Below are positions 49,701 to 60,705 of a stretch of 64,000 nucleotides of DNA, one piece after another. The position numbers were made by a program, and so were the translations under genes. The stretch comes from Elmis aenea (taxonomy: Eukaryota > Arthropoda > Insecta > Coleoptera > Elmidae), in NCBI GenBank assembly GCA_947652605.1, contig OX393577.1, positions 53,158,108-53,222,107 on the forward strand, given 5' to 3'. The number at the start of each line of letters is the position of its first letter. The stretch's first letter is position 1. The notes beneath the pieces are model-generated. The model did not search any database, was not told the DNA's origin, and was given only the letters and a program-made list of their open reading frames with translations.

Positions 49701-50313
49701 GCCATTACTTCCGTGCACTTATCGATAATACCATCTAGTTGAAACATGGTGGCTGTTGCTAACGTTGAAACAATCTCCATAGGATTTAAAACTACTTCAT
49801 CATTATATAATGATCCCAGTACTATCTTCAGCGCTACAGATTATAATGGAATTATTAACTCATATAAAGAAAACACATTTACTTACATTCCACAGTAATA
49901 AGGGGATCAATTACTTCAATATTAATAAATTTTTTTGTGGCTTCCAGCCAGGAACCCCCAAACATACTGGCAAAATAAGGACTTTGGCACAAATAGACTT
50001 TATGTAAATGAAATTCATAATCCAAGGCATACACGGTAATGTCGGAATTCTTTCCTTCTTCAAATAATGTGTGATAAATATATTGGGCTGTTGTCGCAAG
50101 TTTTTTCCTAAAAAATTCTATTGATAAGTATTTCTTTGCTCGAAAGCAAGATACATCTTACCGTTTAGGTGTGTGTAATGTTAATTCTATTATTTTATTC
50201 ATTTCTTCTTGGATGTCATTATCGTCACGTTTTCTCTTTTGGCCTGTTACAAACTGTTTAACATTGTTCACAATTCTTTCAGTTGATGCATATGCACTAA
50301 TGTAACTTCCCAT
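43796..50313 (-). CDS. gcl: Germ cell-less, BTB-BACK substrate adaptor, 479 aa
   Basis: There are six exons on the minus strand: 50313-50162, 50107-49887, 49833-49682, 47873-47573, 47514-47091 and 43985-43796. All junctions are in phase with GT-AG borders. The N terminus MGSYIS carries a possible myristoylation glycine, as in known GCL proteins, followed by a KRKR basic motif near residue 26. The BTB domain spans roughly residues 60-165 (HLHKVYLCQSPYFASMF), then a BACK-like region, then the GCL-specific C-terminal domain with LWRWTGFNYGMDLL. The last exon, 3.1 kb away, is supported by its match to the family C terminus (QTTGIKYFSLSKNEEADLL). GCL localises to the nuclear envelope and, as a CUL3 adaptor, directs degradation of a receptor tyrosine kinase in primordial germ cells in flies. 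Introns 3 and 5 are filled with fold-back and hAT repeats. Confidence 0.93.
44681..45870. mobile_element. hAT-type element, TIR CAGGGACT, inside the gcl fold-back
   Basis: It begins CAGGGACTGGGAACGG and ends TTTTAGTCCCCG. Both subterminal regions repeat AACGAAAACGAAA and its inverse. Flanks GTTTAGAC (44673-44680) and ATTTAGAC (45871-45878) are an 8-bp duplication with one mismatch. No intact transposase. Confidence 0.75.
45897..46031 (+). repeat. 150-bp MITE, copy 3 (GATTGCAC family)
   Basis: It runs from GGCCCAGTTGCACTAAG to ATGCAATCAGGTC. The interior ATCAGCGCCAATTA and TTTTGCCTAGTTTTAGGGTT matches 5496-5648 and 18315-18466. Confidence 0.7.
46422..47090. other. Proximal part of gcl intron 5
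   Basis: AT-rich intron sequence with nothing recognised. Confidence 0.35.
48191..48950. repeat. Fold-back family E in gcl intron 3
   Basis: The ends TATACAGGGTGTCACACAAA and its inverse TTTGTGTGACACCCTGTATA are perfect. The arms pair along almost the whole length (AACGCCGCAAGCTGTAACTC, ATACTATGAACTGAATTGGA). This is the most regular hairpin in the window. Confidence 0.9.
49035..49380. repeat. Partial repeat related to 10266-11053, in gcl intron 3
   Basis: It begins TATACAGGGTAGTCG and shares TGTTTTGTTTTTGCGCAC and TTGACATTTAAAACAAATTT with the element at 10266. The right end is not preserved. Confidence 0.55.
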
Positions 50314-50971
50314 TTTTGATTTTAAATTGATATACTTGCTTTAAGGCTTAATTAAACGAAAAATTTTAATTATTCTAGTTTTACATGCTGTCAACAATGG
50401 ATCTATTAACTATTAATTATGTACTTAAGGTGCACTTACAATCCAGCTGAAACGAATTACCATCCATTGGTCTTTAATGCAGTTTTAGCTCTTTTAACAT
50501 CAAATCAGCACAACGTCGTATTGTTAAACGTCCAACCACAAACAAATTTCTAGTGGATAAAGTCGAAATCTGAAACTTTCTTTCTCTTAGTCCATAGACA
50601 ACTCGTAAACATTAAAATACTCAAAAATCAAACGTCAAATTTAATTTTAAAATTAATACTAACGCACCTATAACATTTATATCAATGTAATTTATTAAAC
50701 GATTTTAAAAATGTTTACCTTTTTGAGATCAAAATTATTAAATTACACCATCAGTTTTCTACGTTACGCCCATGATGAGTGGGTGGCACAAGGATTTGAC
50801 ATCTGCCATTTATTTGGTTTTACAATTCCCAAATTTGATTGGCTGCGACTCTGTTGTGACATACAAATGTAAACATAACCAAGAAAATTACGCAATGTTT
50901 AAAAATAATTTTAAAACTTTCTAATATCAAGTGCACCTTTAAACGCAGCAAAATAAACTGAAAGTTGTGCT
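50314..50971. promoter_or_regulatory. Head-to-head promoter region between gcl and COX18
   Basis: The 658 bp separates the two divergent start codons and must hold both 5' UTRs and promoters. I see no canonical TATA box that I would trust and no CpG-rich core. Short GC-richer words lie near 50760-50830. No repeat element was recognised here, in contrast with the neighbouring introns, which is consistent with constraint. Confidence 0.5.
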
Positions 50972-52206
50972 ATGAATTGCTTAACAGTTTTAGTCAAAAA
51001 TTCTAATAGTATAAGAAATGTTAGGTTATTTACTCAAAGACATTCCAGTATTTTAAATTTAAATTGTTTATTTGAAACGAATTCGTTACACACTGATACA
51101 AAAATTCACACGTTCCACGTGCAACGACGTTATTTCTCTTTGCAGTCAACGATTGAGTCTGTAGTAAAAACACAAAGTGGAATATTTAAAAGTATTTCAG
51201 AAAGTACACCAGTAGAATATTTGCAAAAGTTTGTAGTAACAATTCACGATACAACTGGTTTACCATGGTGGGCTACAATAATGACTACAACAATAATATT
51301 AAGGACTTCAGTTACTTTACCATTAGCCATTTATCAGAATTATATTTTAGCAAAAGTAGAAAATTTACATTTAGAAATGGCAGAAATTGTTAAAGAATTA
51401 AAAACAGAAACTACAATAGCTGTAAAAATTTATGACTGGGATGAAAAAACTACGAAACATAATTTCAATCGTTCTGTATGTTGACTTTAGTTTCAAATTT
51501 CTTTATTATGGCAGCCTTTTTATAGCTAAAAAAGCAATGGAATGCTTTGATTGTACGTGATAATTGTCATCCATTTAAAGCAAGCATTTTAATTTGGTTT
51601 CAATTGCCCATGTGGATATGTTTCTCAGTTGCTTTAAGAAACCTGGTGTATATGTTACCAAACCAAGATTTCGTTGCCCAACAAACATTTATGGAGTTAA
51701 CTGTTGGAGGTTTTGGCTGGATACCAAATCTTACCTATGTTGATTCATCTTTTATTTTACCTATAACAATGGGTGTTGTTAATTTAGCAATAATAGAAGT
51801 ACGTATATGGATATATGGTACACGATCTGCAATTATTTTTGTTATAGTTACAGGCATTATCAAAAGTGAGAGTCCCTACAAAGTTTCAACGGTACTTCAC
51901 AAATTTCTTTAGAGGATTTAGTTTACTTATGATTCCTATTGGTGCTAGTGTACCTTCTGTATGTATTTGCTAAAACAATTATTTTAAATTTGTTTTTGAT
52001 GTGTTGATTTGATATTGCAGTGTCTTGTTCTTTACTGGACAACTTCCAGTACTTTTGGTTTATTACAGAATTTATTAACATTATCTCCCAAAGTGAAGAG
52101 AACCTGCAGGATTCCACAGACTCCAAGCGAATTAGATAAACCTTATAGTCATGTTTTAGCTGGATTCAAACATAAAATAAATTCTCTACCAAGTATCCTA
52201 AAATAA
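50972..52206 (+). CDS. COX18: COX18, mitochondrial Oxa1/YidC-family insertase, 355 aa
   Basis: There are four exons: 50972-51475, 51526-51798, 51854-51958 and 52021-52206 (TAA). All junctions are phase 0 with GT-AG borders, and the introns are only 50-62 bp. The first 60 or so residues are basic, hydroxylated and almost free of acidic residues, as in a mitochondrial presequence. The Oxa1-like core follows: TGLPWWATI, then LPLAIYQNYILAKVENL, then VRDNCHPFKA, QLPMWI in a membrane segment, LLMIPIGASVPS, and CLVLYW followed by LLQNLL. These match COX18 rather than OXA1L. The family inserts the C-terminal tail of COX2 across the inner membrane during complex IV assembly. The start codon precedes the presequence and gives a length close to the vertebrate protein (about 333 aa). 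Confidence 0.94.
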
Positions 52207-52236
52207 ATTTAAATGCAGTGATTGTTTTTGTACAAA

Positions 52237-52242
52237 AATAAA
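52237..52242 (+). terminator. Polyadenylation signal of COX18
   Basis: An AATAAA lies 31 bases after the COX18 stop, with a GT-rich element (GTTGTTTTATGTT) directly downstream. Confidence 0.65.
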
Positions 52243-52693
52243 GTTGTTTTATGTTAAAAATTGGGGTATTTATTTAATTTTCTAGTATCAATATTCATAG
52301 TCCATGGAAATATAAAAACAAAAAAGGATGAACAAATTTGACTAGGTAATAAATGCTTTCATAAAATTATGCAGTTCTCCTAATAACGGTGATTAGTTCC
52401 AGAATCGTGTAAAAGAATACATTAAAAAGCGAAAGGTTTAAATGTTAAGCTGCATAACAAATGTATAATTTTTTTTTAGTGTTTCTTTTTTGCACATTTG
52501 AAAGTAGGTAAATTAGTTTTGTAGTGTTTGTTTTCGCCAAGTTTATATGGTTGCTACACCTGCATGTCATCGTGTATTGTATACGTGTGTAATGTGTACT
52601 TAGATGAAATTCCGGCGTTTAATGTTTGATAATACCTAAATAATACATAAGAGGGACTGCAAATTATTTACAGTAATCATTAGAATAGTAAAA

Positions 52694-55600
52694 ATGAATT
52701 TATTTTGTAAAGTTCTTCTATTGGGGCTGATAACAGGGGCGTGGACAGATGAACACAATCACATAGTAAGTTAAATGAATTTGACTTTTTAATTTTAATA
52801 AGTAGCCTTTCAGTTAAAAACATACGTTTCTTAAAATGGTTTTAGGTATTTTAGAATTACCCCACCTTTTTCGTTACATTACAAACGCTGTTTGTTGGTT
52901 TCGATAACTTGTTGATTTTTTTTTTTAGTACGATGATAATGAAGAAGTAGTATTATGGATGAATACTGTAGGACCTTATCATAATCGACAAGAAACATAT
53001 GCATATTTTTCGTTACCATTTTGTATCGGATCCAAAGATGCAATTTCGCATTACCATGAAACATTAAGTGAAGCGTTGCAAGGAGTTGAACTAGAATTTA
53101 GTGGACTGGACATTGAATTTAAGGGTGAGGGTTTTTATTTGTATTTATTTTGTGCCGTTTTATTCTTTAGTGTTTGAAATTAAGATGTCATGAGACTTGG
53201 GAAACTTTATTTCAAATTTTTAGTCAACACTCAAAAAGTACGATATTGTGGTGTGCAGCTAAATGACGAGAAGTTTAAAGCATTCGTGTATGCTGTTAAA
53301 AATCATTATTGGTATCAAATGTACATTGATGATTTACCAATATGGGGAATCGTTGGACAAATCACAGATTTTAAGTATTATATTTGGACTCATAAAAAAT
53401 TTGAAATTGGATATAATGGTAAACAAATTGTTGATGTTAATATTACATCTGAAGATAAAGTCCTGCTTACACCTACGGCAAAATTGTCGTTTACTTATGA
53501 AGTGATATGGAAAAAGACTGATGTTAAATTTGAAGATCGTTTTGACAAATATTTGGACCCCAACTTCTTCCAACATCGAGTAGGTTATTTAAATTTTTTT
53601 TTTATAAAGTGCGAAATTGCATGATACTTTTCTGTTTCAGATTCATTGGTTTAGTATATTTAATAGCTTTATGATGGTTATTTTCCTAGTTGGTTTAGTG
53701 TCGATGATTTTAATGCGGACATTACGTAAAGATTATGCCCGATATAGTAAAGACGAAGATATGGATGATATGGTAAGTGTTTATATTGTATACATGTTAA
53801 AAAGGTCTAATGTTATAACTCCACGATATTATTATTATTTCATGCGCTAATATGTAAATAAAATAATGCAATTTTACTTGATAACACGTAACACTGAAGA
53901 TAATAAGCATACACATAAACAATACTTAAGCAGTTATTTTGTTTTACATGCTATTTAACTTCAAAATGCGTTTGTGTTATCTTTAAGCTTGAATAATATT
54001 GATAATGATAAAAATTATTTGAATACTTGTTTGCAGCTTGATTTGATTTTTTTCTCTTAAAGATGACATTTTACCATGTTTTGGTGACCCGTGCTATTCT
54101 GGAAAATATATGAATATTTGAATAGGAAAATTATTTGCAAATAGGCGACTTTTACGTCATGGAGATCTGTGTATCTCAAAACTCAAACATTATATTTATG
54201 CAATCCCCTATGTAAATTATTAATACAACAGACTCTCAATTTATCCGGAAGTATAATAACCTAACACTTTTCACGTGCAGGGCAAAAAAATTGAGCTTTG
54301 TATATTTGCCGTCAATAAAGTTTGTATATTTTCATATTTATAAATTTAAATATGTAACAAAAGTATTTAAAAAAGTTTCTACAAAACGGATAGCAACCTT
54401 TTTAACCCACCGTGACTCACGCTTGATTTACTAACAGGAGATCTCGAGCAGTGTGTTTTTAACACTCCATTGGTTTTTCATACTATTCACAATTTTTCGG
54501 CCAATTTTACTGCAATTTTTATTTAAAATTATTTATAAAATGATTTCACGGCATTACTTGTGAATTGAATTTGTATAATATATGCATACAAAAATATATT
54601 TAGATTATAATCTATTAAAATTCGACACAGTGAAAGTAAAGAAGAAATAATCTTTATACGTTAATCCATTTAATTTTAATAAATGTGAAGTTATAATCAG
54701 TATACTCAAATATTTTGACCTTTTTGCATTACTTAATACTAGCTAGAAGCTTTTTTAATACTTGTTTGTTCAAAATATATCGATGAAGCCGTAATGAAAA
54801 TGATAGAATTTTGATGGGGTTTGAAAGAATGAATAATGAAAATAAATTGCTTCAACTTCGTTTTTAATGTTTATTAAACATTCTTTGCACATTTTCATCA
54901 TATGCACTGCACACATATATCTTTCTCAAAGTTTACAATACAATAATCCTTCCATTTACTCGAGTAATTGGTTCTGCAAAAACAATCTAAATGAAAATCG
55001 CGTAAATGGAGCCTTGGAAATCATGTTTAAATTAGGGATCTGTTGCATATTTTCAAATATTATACTCTTGCTGGGCTGCAAAAGTTTAAACTTAAGTTTT
55101 TTTAAAATATTTATGTCCATGTGAAAGGTTACTGCAAAAAACGCACTTGATGCAACTATCATTTATTTTCATGAAGATAACAGTTGCTTGACTTTAGAAA
55201 GAGTCCGTTAAAATCGTTGCACACTCTGTAGAAATTCTAATAACATCAATAATAACCTTTATGACCCTGCCTTAAACCTCCACTCTTAATTGCATAAAAA
55301 TATTTCCGAACCTTGGATAATATGGCATTGACCCTAATTTTACTTTTAAGAAATAATTCAGTCTGATGTCTAGTACGTTAAAATTTTAACATTTCATTTC
55401 ATACAGCCTAATTGGAAAAATAAGATGCACTCAAAAAGAAGCTGGGGTGTCTGTAGCACACCGCTCGAGTCACGGCTGCTTAAAATTATTGGTTATCCCC
55501 ATTTGAAAAACATTGGTCTAGACCAGCGATTCCCAAATGGTGGGTCGCGACTAGGCACCAGGCCACGAAAGAAAAATGCCGGGTCGCAAAATGAATCAGC

Positions 55601-58600
55601 GTTATACTTCTCAATAAGAAATTATTTGGTTTTAGTTTGATTTCTTTACATTTTTGTAAGAGTAAATGCTTCTTCATTATAATGTCTGAAAACTGTATGT
55701 ACATTCAAATCTGTTTTATTTTATCTATAGACGAGTATAAGCAATAACGATTTTAGTGGGTCAACGAGGGAGAAGTATAAACATAACCGGGTCACACAAA
55801 AAAAGTTTGGGAAACGCTGGTCTAGACTAGAGTAGAAAGTTGAATTTACTCTGATGGTAGATTTGTCAGTCAGTGGGAATATGCCACTGTATTTTCTACT
55901 ATAAAAATGTCTTGTTGAAAGATGGTTCCTGCTTAGCCATTACTAGTTAAAATAATAAATAATTTACTCTATTTTAATACTGTAGTGCTGGTTCATGTAT
56001 CGTGGAAATTTGGTTAATAAATACATTTTAGGAACGAGACCTGGGTGATGAATACGGTTGGAAGCAAGTACATGGCGATGTGTTTCGACCTGCATCAAAT
56101 TCGTTACTGTTTTCTGCTCTCATTGGTGCTGGTCATCAACTTACCACAGTTGTCTTTTGTGTCATTGTTTTTGCCATATTAGGGGAAGTCTATACAGAGT
56201 AAGCGTTAACTGAAGTATTTACACAGTGAATCAGTTGTTATTTTCAGGCGGGGCTCTCTTCTTTCGACAACTATATTTGTTTATGCAGCTACTTCACCAG
56301 TTAATGGGTATTTTGGTGGTTCACTATATGCCCGAATGGGAGGAAAAATTTGGATACGGCAAATGCTTGTTTCAGCGTTCATGCTGCCGGCATTAGTGTG
56401 CGGTACTGCTTTTTGCATAAACTTTATTGCAATTTATTACCATGCATCAAGGGCAATTCCTTTTGGAACAATGGTGAGTTAAAGCTATTGAGGTGCTTTT
56501 ATTTTTAATGACAATTTATTTTTAAGGTTGCCGTGACGTGCATTTGTTTGTTTGTGATCCTACCGTTGACATTAGTAGGCACAGTTTTGGGACGTAATTT
56601 GGCTGGACAGCCCGATTATCCTTGTCGTATTAATGCGGTTCCGCGTCCCATACCGGAAAAAAAATGGTTTATGGAACCAGGAGTTATCATTTTGTTGGGT
56701 GGAGTACTACCATTCGCCAGTATTTTTATTGAAATGTAAGTAGTTTCATTTATTTATTTATTCTTGATTATCATTACATTTTATAGCATACAAAAAAATT
56801 TAATTAAAATTGTAGCTTTCCTTTGTGAAGGAAATAATTGAAAAACATTTGTAAGATGTTCCCATGTCGTTTCTGTAAAAAAAATCAATGCCACACAAAT
56901 TTAAGACGTATACAGGGTGGTCCACTTTTTAGTAGCAGGACTTTAACAGTCGATAGAAAAACTTATTTTAAAGCCAAAATTCCATATCAACATGGGTTCA
57001 GGTTACCACAATCGGTAAAAATTTCAAGTCCCACAAGCAACCAGTGGCGGAGTTGTGGGAGTTCAGTTTCAATAAATTTTATAAAAAACTAGTACGGCCC
57101 TGTTCAAAATCAAACTCGAACTTGTTTTTGGGTAGAGCATTTTATCCTAAACAAAAAATGCTTTTTGACTTTTCTTGGTATCTGGCACCGTTTGGCACGG
57201 AATTTGATTTACTTTACTATTTTCGCGAAAAATTTGCTCCCAAGTGCGATCTAAAAATATAGGTTATAATCGTAATAAAGAATTAATTACCGACTTTTGC
57301 AGTTTTTAATAACAGAACATACTAATAATGAGGGAAAAAGTTCCGCTAAATTAACGATTAATGAGCACTTACTCTGCAAGTTGCAATTTTCTGCTTTTCG
57401 AGATATTTTTAGATAGATGGGACACCATTGGAATCAATGAGTGGTACTAATAGTAGTATTTGGTGATCTTCAGGCACTACCCATCTAAGTTTTAATAGTA
57501 AATTAGTTATCTATTAAATAAAAAAAACAACAATTAATGAAAATGTCGAACAGCCATTTAATTGTGATGCTTATTATTAACTAAACATTTACTTGCGGTA
57601 ATATACCAGCTTTGATTTCTTAATTTTATTGCATTTTTTATTATAAATTTTCAGTTACTCACTGTAATTGTTTATGTAATATTAATTTATCGCTGTATTA
57701 ACTATTAACTGTTTACCGCATGTTGTGTAGTGAAACAATGAGGAAACTTATTATAAAACTAGATGTGATTTGTAAACTATTAATCAGCTGCTATGTTATT
57801 GCCTTTACCTTTTCACGGAATGGACTTAAAATCACAATACTGATTTTTTTTCCTGTTTCATGGCATAGTAGTTCTTAAGAGCGTAATTGTCAATTATAAA
57901 TAATTTTAATTTCAAAAGAAACAATCAAAACAGGTATGCAAACCCATACATTTAATTTAAATTTCTATTTAAAAAATTGCAGCCTTGTCATTTATCTCAG
58001 AATTTAAACAATGCTAAAACAAGGTCGTCATTCAACACAATATAAAAGTATCTACAACTGCTAAAAAACTTTAAAATTTAAAAAAAATTTGCCTATTTCA
58101 GTTTTACGTGGAAAAGTTTTGTCTAATTTAGCTCGTTTTGTATCTTTTACTACTTACAACAGCGTTTTCCAAATGGTGTTCTGCGAAATCCAGGGGTACC
58201 GTAAGCGATGATAAAGGTTCCACCAAAAAATAATAAAAATTATTAAATTGCATTATTTGATACTTTTACAAGATTCCCATATTGGTCCATCCATTTGGTC
58301 AGCGCCGTAGCAATGCATTGGCAACGGGGCAAGTGCCAAGGACGCGAAGGGGGCCAAGCGCAAACATCTTTGTACCCTGGCCTAAAAAACAAAAACATCA
58401 AGCACCCTTTGCTAAAAATCTTACCGCCCCAATATGTATCTGCGATTTCCCGTCAGTGCACGGTGATTCCCCTTTTAAACAGGGCTCGAAACCGAAAAAA
58501 AATTAGTTAATGGTTAACCGAAATCAAGAACTTTGTTTTTATAACGGGTTTTGGTTATAAGACCGGTTAAAAAACCGGTTTTTAACATAATTTAGATTGG

Positions 58601-59944
58601 AAATGCAAAGTATGAAAAGATATTATCTATTTATAAATTATAATTTTATAATATATCTACAAACAAGCGTTTAGTAATGACTTCTAGTAAACTAATCGCA
58701 TTTAACACAGATTTTGTATTTTTTAAAAGTAATTTTTATTGAAAAAAGATGTTAAAAAAAACGGGTTTTGATTGTTTTAATTAAAGGTTGCCGTTTTTTC
58801 TTTTTTGCCATTAAAAATTACGGTTTCGGTTGAAAATCACTTTTACGGACAAAAAATAACCGTTTTTTTAACCAGTTTCTGGCCTTGCTTTTAAACCAAT
58901 AGTAAAAATGGCCCTGCACGCTAACGTGATGGATGAATTCAAGAGCTCACACTGGAAATAACTGTTTTTCCGTTTATGGTCAATAATCTTATGAAATTTG
59001 ACAGCAGATGAGCAGAGCATTTATAGATCAGTTATGTATGTTACATGTACATACATAGTTTATGTGCCTATGTACAATAGTCAGCATTCTTATGAATATT
59101 TACTTAAAAAATTGTGGCTCCATCTATATCCGAACTACGGCGATGTAGGTACATAATTCAGGCCCATCCTGTACATATTAAATATTTAATTTTGAAGTTA
59201 TGTTTTGTTTCTTTATGATAAATTGTTACTTATAAATCTTATAATAAAAATATTTCTTAAAATAAAATACGTTAAAAAAAGGGCGCCATTTTAGGTATTT
59301 GTCAAGGGCACCAAAAACATTGCTACGGCTCTGCATTTGGTGCACCCACATTTGTTTAAAACACTACTACTATTGCTCAATTAGATGTAACGTTAAAGAT
59401 TAATAAAATATTGTTCATTTTAGCAAATAGAGTTGATAAAATGTCTTAGTTAAATATTTCAATGTTTTTTTGTTAAAGTAAAAAGCATTTTTCTAATACA
59501 TCATTCATTTTTAGGTACTTTATTTTCACGTCATTTTGGGCATATAAAATTTATTACGTATATGGCTTTATGCTGTTAGTATTTCTGATTCTTGTGATCG
59601 TCACAGTATGTGTCACTATTGTGTGTACATATTTCTTGCTCAATGCAGAAGATTACCGTTGGCAGTGGACATCATTTTTAGCAGCTGGGTCCACCTCTGC
59701 ATATGTGTACTTGTACTCGCTGTACTACTTTTTCTTTAAAACAAAGTAAGTCGCGTCTATTTTATTGGTAACAATTTTAATGCATTTTTATGTTTTCAGA
59801 ATGTACGGCCTGTTTCAGACGGCATTTTATTTTGGTTACATGGCGCTCTTTAGTGGTGCTCTAGGAATAATGTGTGGGACTGTAGGATATATTGGTACTA
59901 GTTTGTTCGTTAGGAAGATTTATTCTACAGTAAAAATTGACTAA
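52694..59944 (+). CDS. TM9SF3: TM9SF3, transmembrane 9 superfamily member, 577 aa
   Basis: There are nine exons: 52694-52765, 52929-53124, 53224-53579, 53641-53772, 56032-56198, 56248-56473, 56527-56735, 59515-59745 and 59800-59944. Phase is preserved throughout. An N-terminal signal peptide (about residues 1-18) is followed by a luminal domain with [20 protein letters not shown] and [15 protein letters not shown], then nine membrane segments starting with the exon 4 segment [11 protein letters not shown]. The loop [12 protein letters not shown] and the segments [16 protein letters not shown] and YRWQWTSFL are near-invariant in TM9SF3. The C terminus KID fits the KxD/E Golgi-retention signal known in this family. 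The role is in sorting and Golgi transport of membrane proteins and glycosylation. Introns 4 (2.3 kb) and 7 (2.8 kb) carry hAT MITEs. The start lies 487 bp downstream of the COX18 stop on the same strand. Confidence 0.96.
53773..56031. other. TM9SF3 intron 4
   Basis: A 2.26-kb intron. The only repeat recognised is the hAT MITE at 55524-55819. The rest is AT-rich with no second reading frame that I support. Confidence 0.5.
55524..55819. mobile_element. hAT-type MITE, 296 bp, TIR CAGCG(A/T)TTCCCAAA
   Basis: The termini are CAGCGATTCCCAAATGGTGG and AAAGTTTGGGAAACGCTG, with subterminal GGGTCGCG and CGGGTCAC words. The exact 8-bp duplication GTCTAGAC is at 55516-55523 and 55820-55827. Confidence 0.9.
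56736..58299. other. Left part of TM9SF3 intron 7
   Basis: A lone ATACAGGGTGGTCCACTTTT at about 56910 is one end of an ACAGGGTG-type repeat without a visible partner. A CAGCGTTTTCCAAATGGTG word at 58160 looks like a solo hAT MITE end. Nothing else is recognised. Confidence 0.4.
58300..59333. mobile_element. hAT-type element, TIR CAGCGCCGTAGCAATG, in TM9SF3 intron 7
   Basis: The termini are CAGCGCCGTAGCAATG and CATTGCTACGGCTCTG. The exact 8-bp duplication CATTTGGT is at 58292-58299 and 59334-59341. It contains the nested element 58480-58887. The short frames inside have no transposase motif. Confidence 0.87.
58480..58887. mobile_element. hAT-type MITE nested inside 58300-59333
   Basis: It starts CAGGGCTCGAAACCG and ends CAGTTTCTGGCCTTG, with repeated AACCGGTT-like words subterminally. 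The exact 8-bp duplication CTTTTAAA is at 58472-58479 and 58888-58895. Confidence 0.87.
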
Positions 59945-60101
59945 GTGAGTTCTTAAAGTGACTAAATTATTTGTGTTGAAATTTCATCCTCCTTGGACTC
60001 GTTCATCGACAAAATGCAATTGTAAGATTGTTGATTTATGTTTTCAGTTATTGTCTGAATGTGATGTTGTTGCGATTTATTGTTCTTTTATTTAATTTTT
60101 T

Positions 60102-60107
60102 AATAAA
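60102..60107 (+). terminator. Polyadenylation signal of TM9SF3
   Basis: An AATAAA lies 158 bases after the stop codon in a T-rich context. Confidence 0.5.
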
Positions 60108-60389
60108 AATTGTCTTACAACTAATTTGTTTAACTGCGATACTGAAATGATTATACATAAAAAAAATATAGTAACACTTTCATTTCCATATTTTTTTTTA
60201 AGAACTGAACAAACATATTTTGAGAGTTTCATGATGTTCATATAGTAAAAAATCAATGTAAGAAAATTAGTCAAATAAACAGTGTTGCCAGATACTATTT
60301 TCAGCGCTTAACTGCAATTTAGGTGTTTTTTTTTTTTTAAATCAACAGTATGTGAAGAAAAGTTGGTAAAAATGTAAAAGTAAAACGAA

Positions 60390-60700
60390 ATATGTACAGA
60401 GTGTTCAGGATAAAAATAAATAGTATGGGGTTTTGATACGAAGTTGGTTAAGTGGGAAAAAAATAACGCATTTTGGTGTCAAATAAAAATCTGAAATCGA
60501 AATTGGAATATTTATCTCTTAATTTTCACATATTTAAATAAAAAATCAAATTCTTTGATTATCAATTTCATTAAAAAAAAGTAAAATATACCAATTATGA
60601 TTTCAAATCTTATTTAACATCAAAATGCATAACTTTTTTCTTAATTAGCTAACTTTGTATTTTTTGTAATAACAGATTCCCATACTGTTTGTTTTAATTT
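60390..60700. repeat. Fold-back element, right end truncated
   Basis: Left TGTACAGAGTGTTCAGGATA; the arm ACGAAGTTGGTTAAGTGGGA pairs with TCTTAATTAGCTAACTTTGT and AACGCATTTTGGTGTCAAAT with its inverse. The right end appears cut where the next repeat begins (about 60706). Confidence 0.65.
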
Positions 60701-60705
60701 CTGGA

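Noticed and set aside
49389..49742. 117-aa plus-strand ORF
   Set aside because: It lies antisense to gcl exon 3 and its intron. The composition is not protein-like and no motif is seen.
51799..51853. Read-through of COX18 exon 2 into a longer ORF
   Set aside because: A GTACGT donor at 51799 and a TTACAG acceptor at 51848-51853 restore the conserved core in frame. The read-through translation is unlike the family.
53190..53223. ATG-initiated extension upstream of TM9SF3 exon 3
   Set aside because: The bases are intron. The acceptor at 53221-53223 and the phase with exon 2 fit the family protein.
58282..58510. Overlapping 71-74 aa ORFs
   Set aside because: These are inside hAT-type termini (58300 and 58480) and are GC-rich repeat sequence, not genes.
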